Origin: Alphaproteobacteria bacterium | GTDB lineage: Bacteria; Pseudomonadota; Alphaproteobacteria; Bin65 | Length of the DNA: 36,594 nt | NCBI GenBank assembly: GCA_022819985.1 | Contig: JAJEGH010000051.1 | Span: 1 to 36,594, forward strand | Direction of reading: 5' to 3' | Shown here: positions 16,225 to 24,147 of the stretch, piece after piece | Layout of the letters: each line of letters starts with the position of its first letter | Position numbering within the stretch: position 1 is the first letter of the stretch | Position numbers and translations under genes: made by a program | The notes under the pieces: model-generated | Told to the model about the DNA's origin: nothing | The model's database searches: none | What the model saw: the letters and a program-made list of their open reading frames with translations, nothing else

Positions 16225-17286
16225 CTACGGTTTGGCGCAATCGGGAACCTTGTGGCCGGCTTCCTCCCAGGCCGCCACGGCGCCCGGATGGTATTTTACC
16301 GGTACCGGGCCGCACATGCCGGTCTTCGCGGGATCGATTTCGCCGAGGAAGATGTTCGCCATGTAGGGCGCCTTGGACGTGAACTTTTTCACGTTGGAGA
16401 TCGCCGCCTTGGTCAGGGCCTTGGCCATGTCGAAGCTCATCGACGTCTGGACCATCTCGGCGCCCGCCGTGCCCGGGGCGCGGAAGATGCCGTCCTCGGA
16501 GACGATGGTCAGCCCCTTGATCGGCTTGACGGTCTTGAGGTCGATGACCCACGGCGCCGTTCCGGGCGCCTTGAGGTATCTCTGCATCGCCTTGGAGTCC
16601 CACGCCTTCTTGGGCACCGACCACAGGGTGATGCTGCCGGAGCCGAGCGACCGGAGGATCCGGGTGTCCGGGAAGGTGATCGGCAGGACCATGGCGTCGC
16701 CGGTGCCGTCGGTGATGGTCTTGACCATCTGACCCCAGTTGGACTGCACGCCCTTGTAATCCTTGCCGTCGGAATAGCCGGTCACGATCCGCACGATCGC
16801 CCGGGCGATGTTCAGCGCGGCGCCGCGGGGCGGGCCGTTGACGATCGTCTTGCCCTTGATGTCCTTCCAGCCTTTGACGCTCGAACTGTCGAAGGCGTAG
16901 AGCCCGTAGCCGCCATAGGTGTAGGTGTAGAGCGCCGCCGTATTCTTGACGAGTTCCGCGCCCTTCTTCTTGCCGAGCTTGCCGTAGGGCCCGGCGCCGC
17001 GCGACAGCAGGAAGGGCAGGATGAGCGGGACCGCCGCAACGTCGGTCTTGCCCTGGGCCAGGTTCTGAAGCGAGTTGGTCAGGGTCTGGCCCTCGGCGAC
17101 CTGGAAATTGGCGATTCCCGCCCCCGCCGCCAGTTCGGCAAGGGTGGTGATGGTGGCATGCGGCACGCCGCCGGGGCTGGCGGTTTCCGCGGTCAGGTTC
17201 TGCTGTGCGCCGGCCGGCAGGGCGAAGGCGACGGCCGCCGCCAGCGCAGTGAGCGCAAGGGTCCCGGACCTCAGTTTCGAAGACAT
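16225..17286 (-). CDS. TAXI-family TRAP solute-binding protein (second)
   Basis: 353-residue TAXI-type binding protein. Signal peptide about 1-27 ending ALPAGAQ, then the mature TAETASPGGVPHATITTLAEL start and the TAXI segment TIVNGPPRGAALNIARAIVRI. The C-terminal GMCGPVPVKYHPGAVAAWEE matches the family. ATG 17286 has an excellent ribosome binding site (GGGAGG five bases upstream). It is the first gene of the TRAP cluster. The 12-bp palindrome TTAACATGTTAA 77 bp upstream may control it. It is distinct in sequence from the first TAXI protein, so the two are not a recent duplication. Confidence 0.88.
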   Translation of the reverse strand: MSSKLRSGTLALTALAAAVAFALPAGAQQNLTAETASPGGVPHATITTLAELAAGAGIANFQVAEGQTLTNSLQNLAQGKTDVAAVPLILPFLLSRGAGPYGKLGKKKGAELVKNTAALYTYTYGGYGLYAFDSSSVKGWKDIKGKTIVNGPPRGAALNIARAIVRIVTGYSDGKDYKGVQSNWGQMVKTITDGTGDAMVLPITFPDTRILRSLGSGSITLWSVPKKAWDSKAMQRYLKAPGTAPWVIDLKTVKPIKGLTIVSEDGIFRAPGTAGAEMVQTSMSFDMAKALTKAAISNVKKFTSKAPYMANIFLGEIDPAKTGMCGPVPVKYHPGAVAAWEEAGHKVPDCAKP

Positions 17287-17363
17287 GATTCCTCCCAGTT
17301 TCGTTGATTGTCCAACGAGCGAAAATCTATAACGGATGGACGCCCGGCCCGCCAGCCGGAAAA

Positions 17364-17375
17364 TTAACATGTTAA
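17364..17375. promoter_or_regulatory. Palindromic operator candidate before TRAP cluster
   Basis: TTAACATGTTAA is a perfect 12-bp palindrome set in AT-rich sequence in the 107-bp gap between the CoA-transferase B stop and the TRAP cluster start. MarR- or GntR-type regulators use sites of this size and symmetry. I found no regulator gene beside it, and no clear promoter hexamers, so the role is tentative. Confidence 0.35.
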
Positions 17376-17393
17376 GTAATCTGCGGCCAACCG

Positions 17394-18170
17394 CTACGCC
17401 GCCCCGGAGACGCCACCGGAGACGCCCCGGGCGCCCCAGACGCGCCGGGCGAAATTCGGATAGGGGTTCGCGATGTCCGGCGCCACTGTCTCGCGCAGGA
17501 CGGCGAGGGTTTCGGCATCCGGCGGCGCGGTTTCCGGCACGGTTTCGGGAATATCGAAATCGAAGCCGGTGTTGTCGCGCACCTCCCCGACCGTATGGCC
17601 GGGATGGACGCTGGCGAGCGAGAACCGCGCCCGCCGCCGGTCGAAGCGGAACAGGCACAGGTCGGTCACCAAAGCGTACGGCCCGCCGGGCCGATGGACG
17701 TTGGGCGGGCTGGTGCCGGGCGCACTGACGAAATCGACCGCCTCGACCATCGTGCGCCGGGAATGTTCGAGCCGGAACAGGATGACCTTCGGCACCATGA
17801 AATAGAGATAGGCGCTGCCGAAGGAGCCGGACCAGCGCACCTTCTGCTGCGGATAGCCTTCGCCGACGCCGACCAGGTTGATATTCGCCCTGCCGTCGAT
17901 CTGGCCGCCGGACAGGAAGAAGGCGTCGACCCGGCCCTGGCCGGCGCTGTCGAACAGGTCGACGCCGCCGTCGGTCCGGTAGGCCGGAATCGTGGTGCCG
18001 ATGATCGAAACCCGGGTGCGCCGGCCGGCTTCCCGGTCGCGGTGCCGGCGCAGCAGGGCGGCCGAACCGGGGATCGGCGAGGACACGCCGACCGCGATAT
18101 GGCCGCAGCCTTCGAGCAGGCCGGCGACGGTCGCGATCAGCAGTTCTTCGAGGGCGTAGTCCCCGGCCAT
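17394..18170 (-). CDS. CoA-transferase family subunit B (GctB-like)
   Basis: 258-residue protein aligned with the beta subunit of class I CoA-transferases such as glutaconate CoA-transferase: YALEELLIATVAGLL, DAFFLSGGQIDGRANINLV, VRWSGSFGSAYLY, VDFVSAPG and the end block NTGFDFDIPETV. In GctB the catalytic glutamate lies in a VESGLMD-type segment; the matching place here reads RVSIIGTTIPAYRTDGG and I see no glutamate. It may therefore be a hydrolase- or lyase-like relative (IpdAB-type) rather than a true transferase. It follows subunit A by 21 bp on the same strand. Substrate unknown. Confidence 0.8.
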   Translation of the reverse strand: MAGDYALEELLIATVAGLLEGCGHIAVGVSSPIPGSAALLRRHRDREAGRRTRVSIIGTTIPAYRTDGGVDLFDSAGQGRVDAFFLSGGQIDGRANINLVGVGEGYPQQKVRWSGSFGSAYLYFMVPKVILFRLEHSRRTMVEAVDFVSAPGTSPPNVHRPGGPYALVTDLCLFRFDRRRARFSLASVHPGHTVGEVRDNTGFDFDIPETVPETAPPDAETLAVLRETVAPDIANPYPNFARRVWGARGVSGGVSGAA

Positions 18171-18191
18171 CGGGCTGTCCGGCAGCGGCGG

Positions 18192-19052
18192 CTATTCGGC
18201 GGCGACGGCCGGCGCCATGCCCCGGACCCCGATCCGGGGCCTGCCGTAGACGGTTTCTTCGAGCCAGGCGGCGAAACCCTCCTCCGTCTTCGCCATGCCG
18301 GCATAGGCGGCGAGGCGGCCGGCGTCGTCCTCGTACAGGCCGGTCACGCCGTAGGGCGCGGCGCCGCGTTCGGCGACCGCCACGGCGCCGATATACATTT
18401 CCGGGATCGTCGCCGGCGCCAGCGTCTCGTCCTGCAGCAGATTGCCGTCATGGAGCCGTTCGCAGGTCACCAGCGTCGTGCGCGCGGCATGGGCCATGAT
18501 CTTCAGTTCGGCGTGCCGGCCGATCCAGACATTGCCGAACCGGTCCGCCAGCGGCGCGTGGAACAGCGCGATATCCGGCACGATCGCCGGCAGGGCAACG
18601 ATCGGGTCGTCCGCCGCCAAGGGGTTGTCGATAACCCGGTAATCGTCGCGATGGCGGACGATGTCGGAGCCGATCAGCCCGCGCAGCGGCAGGAAGGGGA
18701 TGCCCTTCTCGCCCGCCTGCAAACCGGCGTAGACCGCCGGGCAGGTGCTGTCGATTACCCGGATCGCGCCCGACCGGACGGCGCGGCCGAAGCAGGGCGC
18801 CTGGCCGTATTCGCCGAGGGTCACGCCACTGGTCTCGACCGTGGCGACGCAGCCGGCGCCGATCAGCATGTCGGCCTGGAGGCCGCTGGTCGGCACGGTG
18901 ACCAGATGCAGGTCCCGCACGCCGCGCCGGATCAGGGCGAAGGTCGCCGCCATCGCCGCGCAGCCGCCCTCGGCCTTGAACACCGCGAGCTTCGCGCCGT
19001 CCGGCACTTGCGCGGCGAGGGCGTCGGCATCGGCGAGAAGGATATCGGACAT
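18192..19052 (-). CDS. CoA-transferase family subunit A (GctA-like)
   Basis: 286-residue protein of the alpha-subunit class (GctA/IpdA-like). It has the Rossmann-type start VPDGAKLAVFKAEGGCAAMA, GAGCVATVETSGVTLGEYG, and DIALFHAPLADRFGNVWIG, which is typical of CoA-transferase family I. A glutamate-bearing GVTLGEYG segment could be catalytic if the pair works like IpdAB. ATG 19052 is the family-consistent start; a longer frame reaches 19202 but would cross the VapB operator. Subunit B follows after 21 bp. Transcription starts in the 170-bp intergenic stretch shared with the divergent VapBC module. Confidence 0.8.
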   Translation of the reverse strand: MSDILLADADALAAQVPDGAKLAVFKAEGGCAAMAATFALIRRGVRDLHLVTVPTSGLQADMLIGAGCVATVETSGVTLGEYGQAPCFGRAVRSGAIRVIDSTCPAVYAGLQAGEKGIPFLPLRGLIGSDIVRHRDDYRVIDNPLAADDPIVALPAIVPDIALFHAPLADRFGNVWIGRHAELKIMAHAARTTLVTCERLHDGNLLQDETLAPATIPEMYIGAVAVAERGAAPYGVTGLYEDDAGRLAAYAGMAKTEEGFAAWLEETVYGRPRIGVRGMAPAVAAE

Positions 19053-19158
19053 GATGCGATTCCGGTTCGTTGCTGCGGCAGCGGCCAGTGTGACAGGCCG
19101 GGCCGCGAAGCTCAATTGCTGCGGGCGGGCGGCGGTTTGCCGCCGCAGATATCGAGGA

Positions 19159-19191
19159 TTGACGTTTGATGTTTGATGCACTAGCATCAAA
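19159..19191 (+). promoter_or_regulatory. VapBC promoter with overlapping operator palindrome
   Basis: TTGACG (19159-19164), 17 bp, TAGCAT (19182-19187) is a good sigma70-like promoter. The perfect inverted repeat TTTGATGC-ACTA-GCATCAAA (19172-19191) covers its -10, and an extra TTTGAT half site lies just upstream. This is the layout expected for autorepression by the RHH antitoxin or VapBC complex. Confidence 0.65.
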
Positions 19192-19222
19192 TAACGATGC
19201 AAATCCTGAATGGAACAGGAAA

Positions 19223-19477
19223 GTGCGCACCACGTTGAACATCGACGATGATGTGTTGCTAGCGATCCGTGAATTAGCGAATCGCCAGTCGAAGACGGCC
19301 GGCGCCGTCGTCTCCGGCCTGCTGCGTCAGTCCCTTACCGGCAGCGACCGAACTGAATCTGACGATCGCGCGGAGGAGCCTGCGGCAGAGTTCGGCTTCC
19401 GCCCGTTTCGGAAACGCGGGGGCCGTCTCGTCACAAATGAACTGATCGACCGGCTGCGCGAAGAAGCCGGCGACTGA
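19223..19477 (+). CDS. RHH antitoxin (VapB-like)
   Basis: 84-residue protein from GTG 19223. The N-terminus VRTTLNIDDDVLLAIRELA then QSKTAGAVVSGLLRQSL is a ribbon-helix-helix DNA-binding fold typical of VapB antitoxins, followed by an acidic linker and FGFRPFRKRGGRLVTNELID, a toxin-binding tail. I chose GTG because AACAGGAAA sits directly before it and the RHH strand starts there; the earlier ATG at 19166 would read through the operator. Its TGA overlaps the VapC ATG (TGATG). It should hold VapC inactive and repress the promoter at 19159-19191. Confidence 0.85.
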   Translation: MRTTLNIDDDVLLAIRELANRQSKTAGAVVSGLLRQSLTGSDRTESDDRAEEPAAEFGFRPFRKRGGRLVTNELIDRLREEAGD

Positions 19478-19905
19478 TGCGCGCCCTGCTGGACGTCAAT
19501 GTCCTGATCGCGTTGCTCGACGCGCTGCATGTGCACCACGAACGCGCCCGGCGCTGGCTGCGGAACAACATCGAACACGGTTGGGCGACATGCCCGATTA
19601 CGCAGAATGGATGTCTGCGGATCATGGCGCAGCCCGGATATCCCAACAGTCTACCGACACAGGCCGTTGCGCAGCGGCTTGCCGAAGCGACCGGCACCGG
19701 ACACCACCATTTCTGGCCGGACGATACGAGCATTCTGGATTCCGATGTTGTCGATTGGCGGCGGATTATCGGCCCGAAGCAAATCACCGATGTCTATCTG
19801 CTGGCCCTAGCCACTGCCCGACAGGGGCGGTTCGTCACCTTTGACGCCGGAATCGTGCCGGATGCGGTTATCGGCGCGCGGGACGCTAACCTCGACGTGA
19901 TTTGA
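19477..19905 (+). CDS. VapC-family PIN ribonuclease toxin
   Basis: 142-residue PIN-domain toxin. Catalytic acids are D6 in LLDVNVLIALLD, D105 in ITDVYLLALA and D123 in VTFDAGI; the TQNGCLRIM segment (42-50) marks a VapC subfamily in which TQNG stands in the second motif. Such toxins cut specific tRNAs, rRNA or mRNA when released from antitoxin. The start codon overlaps the antitoxin stop, so translation is coupled. Its 3' end overlaps the convergent ChaC gene by 20 bp. Confidence 0.87.
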   Translation: MRALLDVNVLIALLDALHVHHERARRWLRNNIEHGWATCPITQNGCLRIMAQPGYPNSLPTQAVAQRLAEATGTGHHHFWPDDTSILDSDVVDWRRIIGPKQITDVYLLALATARQGRFVTFDAGIVPDAVIGARDANLDVI

Positions 19906-20608
19906 ACTCCGGCGAAGCTGCCTCGCCGGCCTCCCGCGCCGCGAGCCGTTGCAGGCGGGCGAGGGGGCGGTCGCGGATGCCGTATTCGGCCAGATGGGCG
20001 AGCGTGTTGTCGAGATAGGCGCGGGTCGTGCCGAGCGGCCCTTCGGCGTGGGCGAGCGCCGCCACCGTCTCGGCTTCCGGCGGCCGGTCGGCGTAGCGCG
20101 GATGGGCCGGATTGATCAGGAAAGTGATGGCGTCGACCGGCCCGTTGGCGGTCGAAAGGCGGACCCAGCGCGCCCGGTAGGCGCCGCCGAACATCTCGCG
20201 CCGCCAGACGATTTCGATCTCTTCGGCGACCGCGGCGGCGGCGATGCGGAACGCCATGCCGACGCAGGAGCCGCCGGGCTCCAGCCCGAGCATCAGGCCG
20301 GGCCGATCCGGCGTGCCGCGCCCCAGATGGGTCCACAGGCAGAAGCGCCGGTGATAGCCGTAAAGCCGCGCGACCCGCCGTTCGACATAGTGGATCGCCG
20401 GGTTCCAGATCAGCGAGCCGTAGCCGAAAACCCAGACATCGCCGCCCGGATCGGGCCGGGCGGCAAGGGCTTCCCGCCACGACGCTTCGAGCTGCTCGTC
20501 CGACCAGACCGGCATGCCCGGATTGTTCGCCCGGATATAGTCGCGCAGCGCGCCGCTGAGGATGACCTCGCGGGTCAGCCGGAATTCGCTCGCATCAGCG
20601 TCGCGCAT
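19886..20608 (-). CDS. ChaC-like gamma-glutamylcyclotransferase
   Basis: 240-residue ChaC-family enzyme which degrades glutathione to 5-oxoproline and Cys-Gly. The substrate loop VFGYGSLIWNP is at 60-70, RRFCLWTHLGRGTPDRPGLMLGL at about 87-109, and a conserved acidic segment EIEIVWRREMFGGAY at 130-144 includes the expected catalytic glutamate (probably E138). The ending AYLDNTLAHLAEYGIRDRPL is typical. A longer N-terminal helix (DYIRANNPGMPVWSDEQLEAS) is usual in alphaproteobacterial members. Single gene convergent with VapC; no local operon. Confidence 0.88.
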   Translation of the reverse strand: MRDADASEFRLTREVILSGALRDYIRANNPGMPVWSDEQLEASWREALAARPDPGGDVWVFGYGSLIWNPAIHYVERRVARLYGYHRRFCLWTHLGRGTPDRPGLMLGLEPGGSCVGMAFRIAAAAVAEEIEIVWRREMFGGAYRARWVRLSTANGPVDAITFLINPAHPRYADRPPEAETVAALAHAEGPLGTTRAYLDNTLAHLAEYGIRDRPLARLQRLAAREAGEAASPEFKSRRG

Positions 20609-20639
20609 CGGCAGATACCTTCTTGCCGTTTATCGGGCC

Positions 20640-20745
20640 TGTTGCCCATGTCGCCGGTCTGGACTGTTACCCATGTAACCGGTTTGGACCCCGCTGACCC
20701 CTCCCCCTGACCCCCTCCCCCAAGGGGAGGGGGGACGCGTTGCGA
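20640..20745. repeat. Short direct repeats and C/G-tract repeat
   Basis: Two near-copies of a CCCATGTnnCCGGTnTGGAC unit lie at about 20645-20665 and 20670-20690. They are followed at 20691-20736 by CCCCTCCCCCTGA-type tracts and CCCCAAGGGGAGGGGGG, the same family as the elements at 120-356 and 850-1048. The TTACCCATGT-like units resemble ends of some IS elements, but no transposase is present, so this may be a relic. Confidence 0.45.
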
Positions 20746-20853
20746 TGTCCGTCGGGGCCGATTCACGGCGTGTCGCAGAGCGCTCTTTAGCGGTGGACGG
20801 ATGGCGCGTCACCCGGCGGGGCCGTCCGGATACCCATGACGAAATTGCAGGCG

Positions 20854-21666
20854 TCAGATGCGGATCGCCGCCGCCTCGTTGCGGATGGCGCGCAGGACGG
20901 AGAAGGCGGTGAGGCTCGACGTCTTCGGATTGGCGGGCAGCGGTTTGCCCTCCATGCGCAGCGTCATCCGGCCGAACACGCCGGCGGCCTCGATCTCGTG
21001 GACGTTGCCGGGCGCGGCCGGGTCGGCGACGATGCGCACCGAGGTCCGGTCGAAGCCGGCGCCGGCGAGCGCCACCGTCGCCGCCACGTTGGCGTTCTTC
21101 GGATAGGTCCGCGCCGCTTCGTCGGCCGGTCCCTCGAACAGGGTGAAGGGCGCGTCGAGCCGGTCGAGGTCGCACAGGGCCTCGCCGGGCGTGCCCTTCC
21201 AGGCGGGCGGCGGCTTGCGCGAAGTGTAGGTGACGCGCTCCAGCCCGCCCTGGCGCGCCGCGGCGAGGGCGTCGATGCCGCCGACCGCGCCGGGCGCGAT
21301 CTCGGCCGTGCCACCGCCCTCCAGCGCCGCCTGTTCCAGCGCCGCCAGCAGGGCCCGGTCCGCCAGCGCGCCGACCGAGACGACGAGCAGCCGGTGGCCG
21401 GCGCGCAGGGCCGGTACGCCATGTTCGCCGAGCGCGCCGTGGCCGGCCGCCTCGACGATCAGGTCCGGCGGCTCGGTCAGCGACGCAATGCTGTCGGTCA
21501 CCTGGATGGCCGTGCCGAGCGCAGCCTGCGTTTCCGCGACTCGCGTAGGACGGACGACTACGGCGGCGATCCGGCAGGTCTCGTCGCCGGCCAGCGCCCC
21601 GAGCGTGTAGCGCCCGATCGCGCCGTAGCCGACGATTACGATGCCGGCCTGTGCCGGAGAGGTCAT
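20854..21666 (-). CDS. nadX: Aspartate dehydrogenase-like enzyme
   Basis: 270-residue NAD(P)-dependent L-aspartate dehydrogenase-family protein. The Rossmann loop IVGYGAIGRYTLGAL is at 10-24, and the C-terminal family blocks are TYPKNANVAATVALAGAGFD and GNVHEIEAAGVFGRM. NadX forms iminoaspartate in NAD synthesis, but members inside catabolic operons may act on other amino or imino acids. ATG 21666 overlaps the stop of the TPP enzyme (ATGA). It is last of four coupled genes. No nadA or nadC is nearby, which favours a catabolic role; the symbol reflects family, not proven function. Confidence 0.83.
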   Translation of the reverse strand: MTSPAQAGIVIVGYGAIGRYTLGALAGDETCRIAAVVVRPTRVAETQAALGTAIQVTDSIASLTEPPDLIVEAAGHGALGEHGVPALRAGHRLLVVSVGALADRALLAALEQAALEGGGTAEIAPGAVGGIDALAAARQGGLERVTYTSRKPPPAWKGTPGEALCDLDRLDAPFTLFEGPADEAARTYPKNANVAATVALAGAGFDRTSVRIVADPAAPGNVHEIEAAGVFGRMTLRMEGKPLPANPKTSSLTAFSVLRAIRNEAAAIRI

Positions 21667-23363
21667 GGCGCGGCGCTCCCCTTCTTCTCCCGCACCCTTT
21701 TTTCCCGCATCCCTTTTTCCCGTACGGGCGGGCCGGCGAACGGCCGGGCGAACGGGCCGATGCCTTCCATGTCGACTTCCAGCACCGCCGGGCCGCCGCC
21801 CTTGAGCCCCCCTGGCAGCGCCTGCCGGAACGCTTCGACGCTCGCGACCTTCCGGTGTCGCACCCCCATGCTGGCGCACAAGGCGGCGAAATCCGGCGTC
21901 AGCAGGTCGGCATAGTGCCGCCGGCCGCCGTAATACGCATCCTGGATGTTGCGGATCACGCCGTATCCGCCGTCGTTCATCAGCAGAACGGTAACGGGCG
22001 CCTTCTCCTGCGCCGCCGTCGCCAGCTCGCCGAGACTGAGGGCGAAGCCGCCGTCGCCGATGAGCGCGACCGTCCGCCGGCCCGGCTCGGCGAGTGCCGC
22101 GCCGACCGCCATCGGCAGGCCCTGCCCGATCGCGCCGCCGAGGGAATGGACGCCCTGGCGCGAGCCGGTGAGCGGCACCGCCCGGTTGCCCCAGATGCTG
22201 TTGGAAAGCGTGATGTCGCGCACCCAGGGCGCGTCGGCCGGGAAATGCGCCTTCACCGCGTCCAGCACCGCGCTCCAGTTTTCGCCGAGACTGGCGCGCA
22301 GGCCTTCCTCCGCCGCCCGCCGCGCTGCCGCCAGATCGCCGGCAAAGGCCGGGTCGGGGCGCAGGCGGCCGGTCAGCCGGTCGGCCAGGCCGCCCAGCGC
22401 CGCGACGGCATCGCCCCGGACGAAACGCGCCGAGGCATAGCCGCGGCCGTCCATCGACGGATCGCAATCCACGCGCCAGCGAGCCTCCGGCAGGCCCAGA
22501 TTCCATTTCAGGGTCTCGTTGCCGCGCAGTCGCGATCCGGCGACGGCCATGAGATCGCAGGTGCCGTAGAAGGCCTCGACCGGCGGGGCGGCGTTGAAGG
22601 CGCCCAGCGTCATCGGATGGGTCTCCGGCACCACGCCGCGGCCGTTCGTGCTGGTGACGATGCCGACGCCCATATCGGCGAGGCGCAGGGCCGCCGACTC
22701 CGCGCCGCGCGCGCCGCCGCCGAGCCACAGGATGGGCCGACGCGCCCCGGCGACCGCCTCGGCCAGGGCATCGAGATCGGCCGGCGCCGGCCGCGTGCGG
22801 GTCGTCTTGGGCGCGGCCAGCGAGGCCGGCACCTCGACCGCCGCGCCCTGGATGTCGATGGGGATTTCCACGCTGACCGGCCCGGCCGGCGGCGTCCGAG
22901 CGGTCCGCACCGCCTCATGGAGCACGTCCAGCGCCTCTTCTGGCGCGCCGATCCGGAAAAACGCCTTGGACACGCCCTTGAGCATGGTCGGCTGGTCGGG
23001 TGCCTCGTGGATATAGCCCCAGCCCCGGTCGAGCCAGCCGCGCTCGATCTGGCCGGTCAGATGGAGCACCGGCGAACCGGCGGTCCAGGCCTCGACCAGG
23101 CTGCCGGCCGCGTTGCCCGCCGCAACCCCCGTGGAGGTGACGCCGACGCCGAGGCCGCCGGAGACCCGGGCGAAGGCGTCGGCCATGTTGAGCGCGCCGG
23201 CCTCGCCGCGCGCCGGCACGAAGCGCATCCGGTTGCCGCGCGCGAAGGCGTCGAGGATCGGCATATTGTGGATCGAGATGACGCCGAAGGCGGTCCGCAC
23301 GCCGCAGGCGTCGAGGAAGGCGGCGACTAGGTCGCCGACGGTCGAAGACGACGGATCAGGCAA
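21663..23363 (-). CDS. TPP-dependent enzyme, acetolactate synthase-like
   Basis: 566-residue thiamine-diphosphate enzyme of the acetolactate synthase / benzoylformate decarboxylase superfamily. The activating glutamate is E54 in PARGEAGALNMADAFAR, the middle FAD/Rossmann-like domain is at about 190-330, and the TPP-Mg motif GDGGFALSLGEL...NDGGYGV lies at about 430-465. The C-terminal tail VREKGMREKRVREKK comes from a short tandem DNA repeat (about 21688-21730) and is probably dispensable. It overlaps the SDR upstream by 8 bp and the aspartate dehydrogenase downstream by 4 bp. A 2-oxo-acid decarboxylase or carboligase role is likely; true ALS is less likely since no small subunit or ilvC is here. 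Confidence 0.87.
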   Translation of the reverse strand: MPDPSSSTVGDLVAAFLDACGVRTAFGVISIHNMPILDAFARGNRMRFVPARGEAGALNMADAFARVSGGLGVGVTSTGVAAGNAAGSLVEAWTAGSPVLHLTGQIERGWLDRGWGYIHEAPDQPTMLKGVSKAFFRIGAPEEALDVLHEAVRTARTPPAGPVSVEIPIDIQGAAVEVPASLAAPKTTRTRPAPADLDALAEAVAGARRPILWLGGGARGAESAALRLADMGVGIVTSTNGRGVVPETHPMTLGAFNAAPPVEAFYGTCDLMAVAGSRLRGNETLKWNLGLPEARWRVDCDPSMDGRGYASARFVRGDAVAALGGLADRLTGRLRPDPAFAGDLAAARRAAEEGLRASLGENWSAVLDAVKAHFPADAPWVRDITLSNSIWGNRAVPLTGSRQGVHSLGGAIGQGLPMAVGAALAEPGRRTVALIGDGGFALSLGELATAAQEKAPVTVLLMNDGGYGVIRNIQDAYYGGRRHYADLLTPDFAALCASMGVRHRKVASVEAFRQALPGGLKGGGPAVLEVDMEGIGPFARPFAGPPVREKGMREKRVREKKGSAAP

Positions 23364-24147
23364 AGCGGGAAATCCCGCCGGAGACTTCGAGCGCCGCGCC
23401 GGAGATGTAGGCGGCGGCCGGCGAGGCGAGATAGACGACCGCCGAGGCCGCTTCCTCCGGCGTACCCAGCCGGCCGAGCGGAAGCTGCTTTTCCTCGGCC
23501 AGCGCCGCCATCCAGTCCTCCAGGCTCTGGGCCGGGTCGGACCGGGCTTCGTAGCGGCGCTGCCACTGGCCGGAATAGATCAGCCCGAGCAGGATGGCGT
23601 TGACCCGCACCCGGTCGGGCGCGAACTCGATGCTCATCGACTTGACGAGGTTCTGGACTCCGGCGCGCAGGGCGGCGGTGCAGACCATGTGCGGCTCCGG
23701 CTGGCGGGCGAGCAGCGAATTGACCGCGACGATGCTGCCGGCTCCGCTTTCCTTCAGCGCCGGCAGGAAGGCGCGGACCGGCCGGATGACCGAGAAGAAT
23801 TTCAGGTCGAACTCGTCGCGCCAGGCCGCGTCGTCGGTGTCGGCAAAGGTGCCGATCCGACCCTGCCCGGCGTTGGCGACCAGGATATCCAGCCCGCCGA
23901 AAGCGTCGAACACCCGGCCCTGCATCGCGGAAACCGCGGCCTCGTCGCGCACATCGCAGACGACCGGCAGCACGGCGTCGCCGAAACGCTCCCGCAGGGG
24001 TGCGGCGGCGGCGTCCAGCCGGTCCGCATCGCGGCCGCACAGGGCGACCTGCGCGCCGTCTTCGAGCAGCAGCCTTACCGTCGCCAGCCCGATGCCCGAC
24101 GAGCCGCCGGTCACCAGCGCCCGCTTGCCGCCGAGGCCGAGATTCAT
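23356..24147 (-). CDS. SDR-family protein with altered active site
   Basis: 263-residue short-chain dehydrogenase fold. The cofactor loop TGGSSGIG (13-20), CDVRD (64-68) and ANAG (91-94) are intact, and S144 is present in AVNSLLARQ. The catalytic YxxxK is not there: the aligned segment PHMVCTAALRAG places C156 and L160 where Tyr and Lys are expected. Related SDRs with PEPHMVxTxAARAG exist, as I recall, so the loss may be a subfamily trait. It may bind nucleotide without usual oxidoreductase chemistry or use another mechanism. It overlaps the hydrolase gene by 4 bp (ATGA) and the TPP gene by 8 bp. Confidence 0.85.
   Translation of the reverse strand: MNLGLGGKRALVTGGSSGIGLATVRLLLEDGAQVALCGRDADRLDAAAAPLRERFGDAVLPVVCDVRDEAAVSAMQGRVFDAFGGLDILVANAGQGRIGTFADTDDAAWRDEFDLKFFSVIRPVRAFLPALKESGAGSIVAVNSLLARQPEPHMVCTAALRAGVQNLVKSMSIEFAPDRVRVNAILLGLIYSGQWQRRYEARSDPAQSLEDWMAALAEEKQLPLGRLGTPEEAASAVVYLASPAAAYISGAALEVSGGISRFA

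Noticed and set aside
20640..20690. Insertion-sequence end
   Set aside because: TTACCCATGT-like units hint at an IS terminus, but no transposase fragment or paired inverted end is visible, so it is listed only as a short repeat.
20854..22728. 624-residue open frame covering the aspartate dehydrogenase as a fusion
   Set aside because: The upstream part is an antisense-phase shadow of the TPP gene; ATG 21666 overlapping its stop is the proper start.
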